Shown piece after piece: positions 1-11,400 of a stretch of DNA of 64,000 nt. Every line of letters starts with the position of its first letter. Position 1 is the stretch's first letter. The stretch is from Aplysia californica (lineage: Eukaryota > Mollusca > Gastropoda > Aplysiida > Aplysiidae): assembly GCF_000002075.1 (NCBI RefSeq), contig NW_004797304.1, forward strand, positions 913,328 through 977,327. The letters are read 5' to 3'. Both the position numbers and the translations under genes were made by a program. The notes beneath the pieces were generated by a model. It was not told the origin of the DNA. It made no database searches and saw only the letters and a program-made list of their open reading frames with translations.

Positions 1-734
1 CATTTTGCATACAATGTGATGAATTTGTGTGTCCCGTACGATCACAACAATGCATAAACACTAAGTGAAACATTTGATAGATACCAATGCTAATAGAGCG
101 ATTGTATTTGAAGGATTAGTTAGCAAACACATACTAATATTTCACACTCATCTGCTGAGAGCCAAGAACTTTGAAAGAACTTTACCTCACAGTACCAAGA
201 AACATTTTGAAGAAAACTTGTAATTGGCAGATATTCCTTTTGTTCAAAATACTAATTACAATTGGTGTTATCAGTTCAGAGTTGAACCATATGCACTGTA
301 CATTTAGTTGTTTTCTTTTTAAGAAAGAAATTGTGTGTGTTTTTCTTAGAACACAAGCTTGTAATTCGAAAATTTGATACAGTTCAAAATATAAAATTTT
401 GAAAAGAGAAAGAGGGGATGTCATATTCGATAATAATAATAATCGATACCGATCCGGATATGACGTTGTAATCAATCCTAAAGAAATAAACTATTGCATT
501 CTGGGTTACCGAAATGGCTGCCTCAATGTTCTTTACCGTTATCCCTATGTGCGTCTCACGTCTTGTTATGAATCAAACAATGATCTAAAGAACCCAACAA
601 ACACAACATGCAGTGTTAGTACTTTTCTAGACATCATGATGTCCTGGCATTATGCATACTTGGAAAAAAAATAGGAAACCTTTTTAATAAAAAAAACGAA
701 ATTAATTAATTCAAACACAATCAGAAAGTTATTA
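1..734. other. AT-rich sequence, no gene recognised
   Basis: No exon of ATG2 or any other conserved protein was recognised on either strand. A 91-codon open frame on the plus strand at 399-674 has no recognisable domain and no supporting context. The next ATG2 exon, which should resume in phase 0, was not found here and presumably lies outside the window. Confidence 0.5.
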
Positions 735-2247
735 TTAACTCATTCGCTATGCTGAGCCGTGGCCAGCGGCACAGCCAAAGTGTCTTCCGTACGCCAAGCC
801 GCTCCCGACGGCTCGAGCACCGACCTATAGGTCTAGCTTAGATTTTACTCCAATCCACGTATCCATGTTAAAATAAAGGTTATAATATAACATCGACTTC
901 CGGGTCAAACGTTTCCACCGAAAATCGAAAGTTTAGATTCACTTTTGAAACGCGATTTCGTAGTTTATGCGACTTTGTTTTATGCAAAGTCCAAATTATA
1001 TGGACTTTTCTTTATAATATTGATACTATTGGACTCAAATTGCCAATGCACTGCAATTGAGAAATCAATATTTTTAAGTGCTAGATCTAGGTCTGTTTGT
1101 TTGTTTAGTATAGGGTTTTACGGCGCTCGCAACTGCATAAGGTCATATGAGCGCGCGGGACACACCTAATACTGTTTCGTTGGTAGGAAATTTTGAATTT
1201 TGCCCGGGTGGCGGCCGAAGCCTACTCTTATCGATTTTAGACCACCAAGGGATCTTTAACGTGCGCAACTTGCACACGGGCCCTCCGAGTTTTTTCGCCC
1301 TTGTCCGAGAAGGCTAGGTGTAGATCTTTCCTACCAGAAGATCAGGGGTGTGGCAGAAAGACAGCAGTTAGGAGGAGCCAAGGAGTAGCAGTAGAAAGGC
1401 TGCAGAAAGAGTCAGGAGCCCAGAGGAGGGAGCAAAGGCGGTGAGGGGTGGGGGCAGAAAGTGGAAATGAAAGCAGACAACAGAACATTGTTAGAGATCA
1501 GGAAAGGATGTGAAAGGAGACAATTTTAGAGAAGAAAATTTTTTGGTCGCTACCCGGAATCGAACCCGGGACCTTTGAATGAGAGGCCAACACCTTAACC
1601 TCTAGGCCACGAGAGCCCCCAGATCTAGGTCTAGATCTAAATAGTCAAAATATTTTTTTCTCCCCAAAATCACTACTTTTTGGTGAAATTACACAAAAGT
1701 ACCACTCAAGACATGTATAGGTTTATTCCAAATGCAATTCTGAATAATTCCATATAAGATATGAGTGTTTTTTTTCTGTTTGTGCTTCTTTTTTCAAATT
1801 ATAATTTTTAAATTTTTTTTTTCAATATCGAATGTTATGATCCAAATGTACAAATATTATGGAATGTATGTAAATAACTGCAATTTTTTCAATATTTTCC
1901 AGTTCTATATACATTTACGGTTATATTGATGTATCATTTGACTAAGTTCAAACATATTTTTTGAGTTTCACCAGAGATTATTAATTTATTTTCAAATTTT
2001 ATCTGCATCCAATCCAAAGTGTGTTGCATAATCGCCTCTTATAAGCACCAAAGTTGAAAAATACACCAATAAACAATACAGATGTATTCTACAAACCATA
2101 CTGAAAATTTTTGTATATAATATGTTGATATTTATTTGAATTTGTGGCCCCAAAGACATGTGAACTGCGCACTTGTCATCATCTCATTTCGCCCTCCCGT
2201 AAAAAATTTGTCCACAAGCTGAAAATAATACGTAGCAAATGAGTTAA
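735..2247. mobile_element. TTAA-flanked piggyBac-like non-autonomous element, interrupted by a SINE
   Basis: TTAA occurs at 735-738 and 2244-2247. Just inside, the left end reads CTCATTCGCTATG and the right end, reverse-complemented, reads CTCATTTGCTACG, so the termini are imperfect inverted repeats. TTAA target duplication is characteristic of the piggyBac superfamily. No transposase frame is visible. The element holds a SINE (1,095-1,620) with its own 12-bp target duplication, so about 1 kb is the original element. The superfamily assignment rests on termini only. Confidence 0.7.
1095..1620 (-). mobile_element. tRNA-derived SINE, family A, full-length copy
   Basis: The head lies at the right end and reads on the minus strand as a tRNA-like region with a B-box-like GGTTCGATTCC near 1,557-1,567. 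The body continues leftward to the family tail, which on the plus strand reads TTTTACGGCGCTCGCAACTG. Perfect 12-bp direct repeats AGATCTAGGTCT flank it at 1,083-1,094 and 1,621-1,632, the expected target duplication of LINE-mobilised insertion. Other copies in this window lie at 2,447, 5,411, 15,827 and 42,166. Confidence 0.85.
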
Positions 2248-2446
2248 GCTCCTCCAAAAAATTTCAGCGTCATAATTGTGCACCTTGTAAAAGAAACTAA
2301 CAATAAAAACATGTACACTGCAATCCTTGGTCTTCAACTACACTTGTACATGTAGGATTTTTTAAAATCAAATCAAAGCTAAAATGGGCACACTGCTGAA
2401 AGCCATACAGTTCTCCTTTCCCTCCCAGTTTTGAAAGGTATTTTTT

Positions 2447-2937
2447 ATTTAGTGTTTTACAGCGCTCACAACTGCATAAGGTCATATGGACACATTAAAC
2501 ATTTTTACTTGGTAGGAAATTTTGAACTTTGCCCGGGTGGCGGCCGTAGCCTACTCTTATCGATTTTAGACCACCAAAAGATCTTTAACGTGCGCAACGT
2601 GTACACGCGACCTCTGAGATTTTTCACCCCTGTCCGAGAAGGTTAAGTGTAGATCTTTCCTATCAGGTGTGCGGCTGAAAGACAGGAGTAAGAAGGAGCC
2701 AAGGAGTAGCAGGAGAAAGGCTTCAGAAAGAGTCAGGAGCCCAGAGGTGAGGGCAAAGGAGGTGATGGGGTGGGGGCAGAAATGGAGACGAAAGCAAACA
2801 ACAGAATATTGCTAGAGAGCAGGAAAAGAGGTGAAGGGAGACCCATTTAGAGAAGAAAATGTTCCGTCGCTACCAAGATTTGACCACGAAACCTTTGAAT
2901 GAGGCGAACACCTTTACCTATAGGCCACGAGATTCCA
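2447..2937 (-). mobile_element. tRNA-derived SINE, family A
   Basis: The copy has the same layout as the one at 1,095-1,620: the tail TTTTACAGCGCTCACAACTG at the left and the body containing GCCCGGGTGGCGGCCG. The tRNA-like head at about 2,865-2,935 has a degraded B box. No clear target duplication was seen. Confidence 0.75.
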
Positions 2938-3330
2938 GGATCATCTTCCACTTAGTGCATGGATTCATAATGACGGACAAACAAGGATTTCGCTACCATA
3001 GAAATAAAAAGTTCTATCTAACATCTTTGACTATTTTATGTTACTAAAACCATGAGGTCAGAAACCAAACGTTCTATCTACTCTTAACTCAATCACAATC
3101 ATAATATTATTCGGGGTCGTTATCAAGATGTTGAAATAATTGTGTTTAAAAAAGCTTGATATGTGGTGAAACTCGTTATTTTTAATGTCAAATTTCTCAA
3201 AACAAGGTACTGAGCAGATAGAACTTTGCACTTCTGAGGTAGCGATTTGTCTTTAACCACAGCACATACAATGGACTTTCAATATACATATATATATATA
3301 TAAACACGACCAAACAGGATCAGAACTTAC
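2938..3330. other. ATG2 intron 5 sequence, nothing recognised
   Basis: This stretch lies just downstream, on the minus strand, of ATG2 exon 5. It is AT-rich with a short TA repeat near 3,288-3,302. No further ATG2 exon was recognised. Confidence 0.5.
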
Positions 3331-3514
3331 AGCAGCAGAGTACTGATCCTGGTCCATGGTCTGTGGTGGGTCTGGCTTTTGGGATGGCATTTCTACCACA
3401 TATACAGCCACATTGGAAACCTCCACAATCTTTGTGGAGAAACCTTCAGCCTCCGGAACACCATTGTCTCTCTTCCACTGGGCAGAGACCGACTGTTCAT
3501 CATAAACATGGAGC
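3331..3514 (-). CDS. ATG2 exon 5
   Basis: The acceptor is TTACAG before 3,514 and the donor GTAAGT follows 3,331. The exon encodes about 61 residues starting LHVYDEQSVSAQWKRDNG, with FSTKIVEVSNVAVYVVEM in the middle, which aligns with the human segment AFLHKLLQLAGVRLHYEEL. It ends in phase 0. A decayed copy of its last 50 bases lies at 5,142-5,198. Confidence 0.8.
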
Positions 3515-6500
3515 CTGTAACACAGGAAATAATTTATGCTTTAAACAACAGAACATGTGAGCCATACATAACAGTCATCTTTTGTCAGAAACAGACAGTG
3601 TGAGAATTGTCACGGAGTAAACAGAAAGCAAAAAAATAATTTTAAAAATCTTTGTTATAGCTATAAATTAGTATACCCACTAATTATTTCTAACACGAAA
3701 CACAAATCCTGAAAACTTCAACGGGTAGTTATACCAATATTTGTTTGCATTTTTAATAAGTTAAACTTTGCCCTATTGCCAATTTTTCCGAAACAACCCC
3801 CCCCCCCCCCCAAAAAAAAACCCAGTAGTCTACGCCTAAATGAATGATGCTCAGGAGGACTCCAAAGCGAGTGTTTACACAGAGTGTGCAAAGGGGTAAT
3901 GGGAACCAACCATCTCATTTCCAATTTTAGTGACCTGTCTTGGGGGTGGGGGATGGGGTATCACTTTCACAGATAATGCGATAAAATGTGACTGTTTTAT
4001 AAAGGATCCCCCGATCTCCGTTATGACTACAAAGGTGTTGGACGAGTAGTGGTAAAAAGAAGAAAGTCTGACCCACCGCACTAATGTACACTAACATGTC
4101 ATATAAACAGATCAAAGGAAACTTCTGGTGAGAGTCCTAGAGCGCTCAGGCACGTGGCTTTCCAAGCAACCACTCCCGACTGCCTATCATTCTTAGCAAC
4201 TCTAAATGCATGGATGACATCAGACATTCAGAGAAACATATCTCTAGTGATTCATTGAACAAGAACGTTATAAGTTTGTCGAGTGCAGCTGATCAATTGA
4301 CTAATCTGTAACCCTTAGTCTTACATAGTTATCTACTACAACATTCATGTGTGATGCGCATCATATTCATGAGCACAAATAAACATTTCAGTCACTCAAA
4401 CGCTGTGAAAAACCTCTCAAAGATGCACCCCCAAAACATCGCTCATCCAGTCCTAGACTTATGCGTTATTTATGTGTAAGTGGACAGTAGGGTAGGTTCT
4501 CTTTGTTCTGCATGAGAGGCAGTCTCATTAAATATCCGGTTGTCTAGACTCGACATGTATGCAAGCAGTGTAGGTTGTAGTGAAAATTTCCTTTTGTCAT
4601 GCTTTACCTGTCAGCGTGTTTCAGGGATTGAAGCATGTGGTTAGAGAAAGTGACATGGCTAAATTATATAATTTAAAAATCCGTCTTATGACAAAAGCGT
4701 ACGTTTAAGCAGACACTATTGTAGTTATAGACAAGCGATTCAAAAGTCAGGTATCACATAAAAGAGTTAGTTTTTTTTAGTTTAGTAGAGGTTTTACGGC
4801 GCTCGCAACTGCACAAGGTCATATGAGTGCCAGAAAATTAGAGGTGTTACAAGAGTGACAAACATAAAAGAGAAGAAGAGGAGAGAAGGACGATGGATGT
4901 TTGATAGGAAAGAAGAAGCAAACCACACCAGAGCACCCGCCAACCGCCCACATAAAAGAGTTAAAAGAGTCACAGCAGAACAAATTATGATGAAAAATTC
5001 TACTTACCTGTCAATGGTCAAGTCTACTTGAATCCCAGGTGACTTCTCTACCATAATGTTGACATTCTCAAGCTTCACCTGTATCCGAGTCATGACTGCA
5101 AAAGAGTAGTAGCATTCAAAGTGAAACTTCATTCAGAAAGAAACTTACAGCTGTAGAGCATAGATCCTGACCCATGTTCTGTGGAAGGTCTGGCTTATAC
5201 TTGGTACAATCTTAGAAGTCCATATCTTCAACACTCACTGTGTCTTTTGAGTGCAAAGAAAATCTACTTTTGTCATGCAATCTTGCTCATTTTGTTCAGA
5301 TATTCCATTCTTAAACTAAAAATCAGATTAAGAGGCCATTATATAGAATAGACTCCAAACAATGACAAAGTGAAAGACACACATCATTTTGCACCCACAG
5401 CCTTTTTTTTTTCAATAAGTGTTTTACGGCGCTCACAGCTGCAAAAGGTCATATGAGTGTGCAACACACATTGAGGATTTTCAGTTTGGTAGGAATTAAT
5501 TTTGAATTTTGCCCATATGGCCACCAAAGCCTACTCTTACCAATTTTAGAACCACCAAGGAATCTTTAACAGGCACAACTAGCACACGGGACCTCCAAGA
5601 TTTCTTTGCTTTTATCCGAGAAGGCTAGGTGTTCGATCTTACGTACGCTGAGATTAGGGGTGTAGCAAGGAGCCAGGAGTAGCAGTGAAAAGAGTCAGGA
5701 GCCCAGAGGAGGGTGAAAAGGGGCAGAAAGCGGAGATAAAAGCAGATGACAGAACATGATAAGAAACAGGAAAGGAGATGAAAGGAGAAAATTTTGGGAA
5801 AAGAAAATTTTTCGTGGCCATCAGGCTTTGAACCCAACACATATTGAATGAGAGGTGAACAATGTACCCCTGGACCACGAGAGAGCCCCCCCCCCCCCCC
5901 TCCCTAGATTTCAACACTATTGCTCAATAAAAAAAGAACTGCATCCAAGCAATGTCCTATAAGACCAAAGTGTAACCAGATATCATCAGTGTTGCATGCC
6001 ATCCACTTAAGTTTGTTTGGGTACTTTTTACAAGAGAGACAAAACACTAGTTTTAGTTGTGTTGTTTCCTATCAGGAATCATGAAAAGCAAGAAAATTGT
6101 AAGCCTTGACCAAAGCATCAAACTGCATTTTGATGATGTTGAAAGGTTCACCTTTGATAAAGCTTTGAGAGTGTGTAAAAATTCAACAAAAATTCTCAAA
6201 ATTTGGACATAAGTGGATTGCTTGCGACAATAATGATATGATATTTGCAAACGAATTTCCAAAAGCAAGAACTTACTTGATGTGATGAAATCAGACATAA
6301 ACTCCACGGTTTCATAAGGTGTGGCTCCTTTCCCTCCATCAGCAATCTGCTCAATATCGCCATTTGCCTCTTTAGACTTCAACATTTCCTCCACCATTGA
6401 GGCACTCATGCTGTCCAGCATTGACTTTACATCCATACCATCATCTTCAACAGAAAAGAGAAAAATAAAATAAGTGATTTTAATCCTTTTCAGATTGTCC

Positions 6501-8432
6501 CACTGCCTTCTTGTATAAGCCGATATTTGCCAGACGGAACAGAAAAGTGTTGACATTTCATTTAGTACCACAAGTAAACATTCAATTCACAACAGACACA
6601 ACCCTTCTTGAAATGTTTTTAATGTAAAGAGGATTATCAAATGGTACAACAAATGATGGTACCTAAAAGTTAATATGAAAACTAAAACCATACACAGAAA
6701 AAATGGAGAGAAGGGCAAAAGGGGACACCCTTTAATTATGTGATCCTTCTTATTCTTTGAATTACGTTTGAAGAACTACAATTGGCTTTGCTGTTTTTCA
6801 ACTCACCTTGCTCCTCTTCTGTAAGTCGTACTGTCAGAATTAGGCCATCAATCTCCACAATGATGGACTTGGAGGGGAGCTGCTGCCATGGTATCATCAG
6901 GTGGACGATGTCCACATAGCCTTCCACTAGAGTGAATGGAGCATTTATAGACTCCAAGCGGCTATTGATAGTCTGAAAAAAAAAAAAAGAAAAGAACCTT
7001 GTAGTGAAATCCTAGAGACTGGACAATATCAAAAGGACACATCAACACCAGTTACAGGTGTCTGACAAAAACAAAAATTAGATCCAGAGCAGCCATACAA
7101 CATTTGGCCACTGACATGGCTGTTGCTGAGAGTCAAAATGTGTGCTGCATAGACTTTTCAGAAAAATTCTATTAAGAATCAATTTGGGTTAACAAACATA
7201 AGTTCTGATGTTCAAACATGTCTGCTAAAATAGTAAGTTCCTTGGGATGCAGGCCTTGGTTGCTGTTAGGCAGACGTTGCCGTTAACTGAATCTTAAAGG
7301 TGGTTATGGGGTGTGGTTGATTTTGCCGTAACACCCCCACCCTCCTTTTCCCAAACACACGCACACACCCACACGTGTCCGACTGGCAGGATGTGGTGAT
7401 GTTCTTTCAGAAAGTAAGAATGTAAGCAAGGTTCGAGCACTGGTGGTAGGTAATGCTTCACACATTGGCAGAGGCTTCCCCTCAGACTAAATGAAGAAAG
7501 GTGGCTCTTGGTGAGAGGGTGTGAACCAAGCACCTGTACTCAAGGTGTGGCATTTTTCCCCCCATCACATTAAAAAATTGTTTTTTAAAGACCAATTTAT
7601 GCCTATCTGTGGAAATGCCAGGTCATCAACATCACTGACAAATCCATGTCTCGTTCTACACATTCTCAGATTCTATAAAGTAGACAAGGTATAACCATAG
7701 CTGCCAACTCTCCAAAATAAAGACAAACAGACTCAGTGGATCAAGATGACAGTCAGGCATTGGTCAAGTTGCCTGCCTCTAAGCCCTTCATATATATATA
7801 CTGTATTTTTACCCACGTTTCGGCATTCAATTAATTCAAACTATTAAAAGTAGATCTGCAGCAACAGATCTCTCCAACTGACCATATACATAGGCTCTGT
7901 TCTCAAATTTCATTATTATTACTATAACTCTATTACAGTGGTCTTCACCTAAGATCCCACAGCATATGATCCGGATTCACATAAGATCCCACTATTTTAA
8001 GAAAACAGAATTTTTCATTCACAAAAGTCACCTCTGAAGTACTACATTTGGGCTAAAATCCTGTATCATAATTTACGGAACCAGGAAAGAGCCCATCTGA
8101 TCAACCAAGCAGCAAAAGTTTTAAATCACTGCACTGCCCGTTGATTCACAGAATTGTCTCCTTGACAAGACCCGAGGCCGAGATTTTGTTTTATAATTAT
8201 AACATATATATCTAAGTTTCTTCTTCTATTTGATACCGAAAATACATTTTTGGGCCAGTACAGTATTAGAGCCTATCAAATGTGTTTCTGACACTCCAAA
8301 GGTGGCCTTATAACTAATTGAAAAGCGACACAATTGAGCTAGTGGAAAGCTAATATTGATATGAGCTTGAACGAGCAAATGATAAAGAATCAGATATTGA
8401 TGAAAACATAGTCGCGGGTGGGGGGGGGGGGG

Positions 8433-8484
<52 letters not shown>

Positions 8485-11400
8485 CTAGATCTAGAGCTTG
8501 ACAGTGAGGCTGACAGAAAGAGTGACGGGTCGGACATCTCGACGGGTCGGACATCTCGACTGAAGTGATGTTAGACCATTTCCAGAACCTGAGCACTAAT
8601 AAGTAATTTAAATTTATGAAAATAAACACTTTCATTTCCCTTTCTAATTTTAATTTTTCCAAAATTTGTGGAATTTGCTTAGCATTTAAAAAAAAAATAA
8701 TTGTATTCACGGGAGTACCTCCCTTTACTTAGGATTTGGGAAAAGACTTCCTGTTCAGACACTCAGGGTGTATTGTGTTCATTGGTGCGTTAAGATGAGC
8801 AGGGAACTTGGTCAAGGATGGAAAACTATAATATAATAACAAATCCCAGACAGGTTAAGGGGAGGAGCAATAGGATCTATGTTGACCTGGAGACTCATGA
8901 TTGGATATGCGAAAATGGCATCCTCATGCTACTGTAATTGGCTTGGTCAGCAAAGGACACTGATCATCCTGTATCATGCAAGCAAAGCATTTGTGTATCT
9001 TGAAATCAACCATTTTTCATCCAGTAGCGTCGATTGCCAAGAGTGAAGCGGTGGCAATTTACAATAATCAAAGCTTCCACCAGCTGAAGCTGAAAAGTAT
9101 AGAAAATTTTGCCGGGGGTCTGGTGGCTGCAGAAGCCCCCAGCAGGGTCCAGGGACAGCATCCCGTTGGGGGATCAGGGGGCAAAGCCCCCGAAGAAATT
9201 GAAATTTAGTGCTTTTAGAGGGTTGAAAATGGCATTTGGGAACCTGTTTGAAGAGATTGACAACAACCCATACTACCTATTTATTCAGCAAGATTTTTTC
9301 TTGTTTGATTTCTTCACCAACATATCTTTGCAATGCTGGCTATGTTTAAAAGCAGGTTCCCCTTCCATTGCTACTATAATTCAATTAGTTTGTCATCGCA
9401 CCATTGATAGAAGGCAAACCTGGGAATAATGAATAGATATGTACCTTCAAAATACAGTTACTCATATACCCGAATTTTCCTCAATTTTCACGTCTGAAGA
9501 TAAACGGAATGAAGGAATGATAGAAAGGAGGAAAGTGGCACAAAAACCTCGCCAGACTTTGACAAATCTGCAGGTAAAAAACTTACTGCCGACCAACCCG
9601 CAATTAGTGCATGGGGCACAGCAGAATAATGGCCGATGGCAGGAAATGCGCAATCTGGCAGGTTTCTATAACATTTAACTATTGCCAAGAAAATTACCGT
9701 AAATATTTGTAACTTTTATACAAGACGATACGAAGGTGAGTACGGAACTTTTGCTACGCAATTTCGGTAGTCCTACGCTGTCGCAGATTTTTACGGAGTA
9801 CCTTGATAATGATGGAGGAACAAGTACGGAACTAGCAGAAAGTACGGATTTCCGTAAAAATACGGAACAGTGAAAGCACTGAATAATTGACAGCAACGTC
9901 AATTGCCACCGAGTGAAGCGGTGTCAAGTCTGAAAAAAACACTTTAGCTTTCTATTCATAATGTGTGTCTAATGGGTCAATTTGTTCTCTACTAATTTCA
10001 TTGGACTAGCATCTAGTCTAAAGCTACAGTACCAACTTGGCGTGTTTTCAATTATGAGACGTAGGCCTAAGTCTATGCTACAATTAGCCTACACTTCGGT
10101 GTAGAACCAACACAGGCAATTCTAGAAGTAGAAGGTCACAAACGCACACAAACTTAAGCAGAAATTCATTTTATATCGCGGAACAATCCGGGGGACGGGG
10201 GTCAGGAAAAGACACACCCAAACACACACACATGTACACACACAGAGGGACAGAGAGGCGAACGCACAACACCGAGCACTCGAGAACAGTCGGCTAGAAC
10301 TACTCACCAACGCAAAAGAACTCCAATTTACTCTGTGGCAATTGACGCTGCTGTCAATTTTTGTCAATTGCCACCGCGTCACTCGTTGGCAATTGACACT
10401 ACCTTTTCATCCCCTTGCCTCCCCCAAATCCCCTACAAAGTTTTGCCCTTCACCATGGATAAGATGTGTCAAAAGACACTTTAATACAAAGAATGAAAAC
10501 ATCAGCAGTCATGAGTGAATGAACTTGTGCGAAGGGGACTCTGATAATTGCTGGTGCCCAAAAAACACACTCACACGACAGCAAGGTTATGTCATTTGAT
10601 GCGAACGTACAGTGTACAAAGTTTCACTGACCAGTCTTGAACATGTGGCCCCCTACACTAACCAGAACTCAGACCAACCTAGCTTTAAATTCCTGTCACA
10701 TTCCCAGGTCTCAAAAATTTTAACCAACACCCCTCCCCCAAAATCCCCCTCGAGGCTCGAGTCTCGAAATTCATGAGGGGACCTTGCTGTCATCCTGTAC
10801 TAAACTTGAAATCCCAATATCACAGAGTCGCTCCAAGTTAGTGTGACTGGGAAAAAGTTTGCTCATTGTCACAAGAAGTCGCTAAGTGGTACACATGGTG
10901 ATTTATTAGGCCAGGCAGCTACAGTGGAATCCTGTTATAACGAGAGGGAGGGGACCGGAGCAAAATGTCCCTTATAGCAGGATTTTCACTACAAGGGATC
11001 CAGTAATGAATTCAAGGGAAACTGTAAAGTAGGCTCAATCTAGCAATGCCAATCGGGCTTTCCCGCGCGGCGAAAATTTGGTCCCCGTTTGCGGGCGATT
11101 TAGCAGACCCGACCGAAGCGTAGGTGACTAACTTTGTCAACCTCGGTCTGCTCTATTTCCAAACCAATCCGAATGAAACTCGGCAACCAATCAGAAAATA
11201 GGGCAAACTAATGATATGTGGACATTGAAGTTCGTACACATAAATTAACCTATATTTTTGGTGTCGGGAACACTTTCGTATCGTGTACACCGAAAACTAT
11301 AAGGAGTTTGAATTTCAGCGCCGAGGTGGTAATAGATCTATCTATCCTCTATAGTGTGCTCAAATTTGAACGTTCTGTGTCAAGTAGTTGTTTAGACCCA

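Noticed and set aside
399-674. 91-codon plus-strand open frame
   Set aside because: No recognisable domain, no splice context, AT-rich surroundings; similar lengths occur by chance across the window.
9725-9880. Short coding region with repeated Ser/Thr-Glu words
   Set aside because: It is produced by recurring TACGGA words; no domain or splice context.
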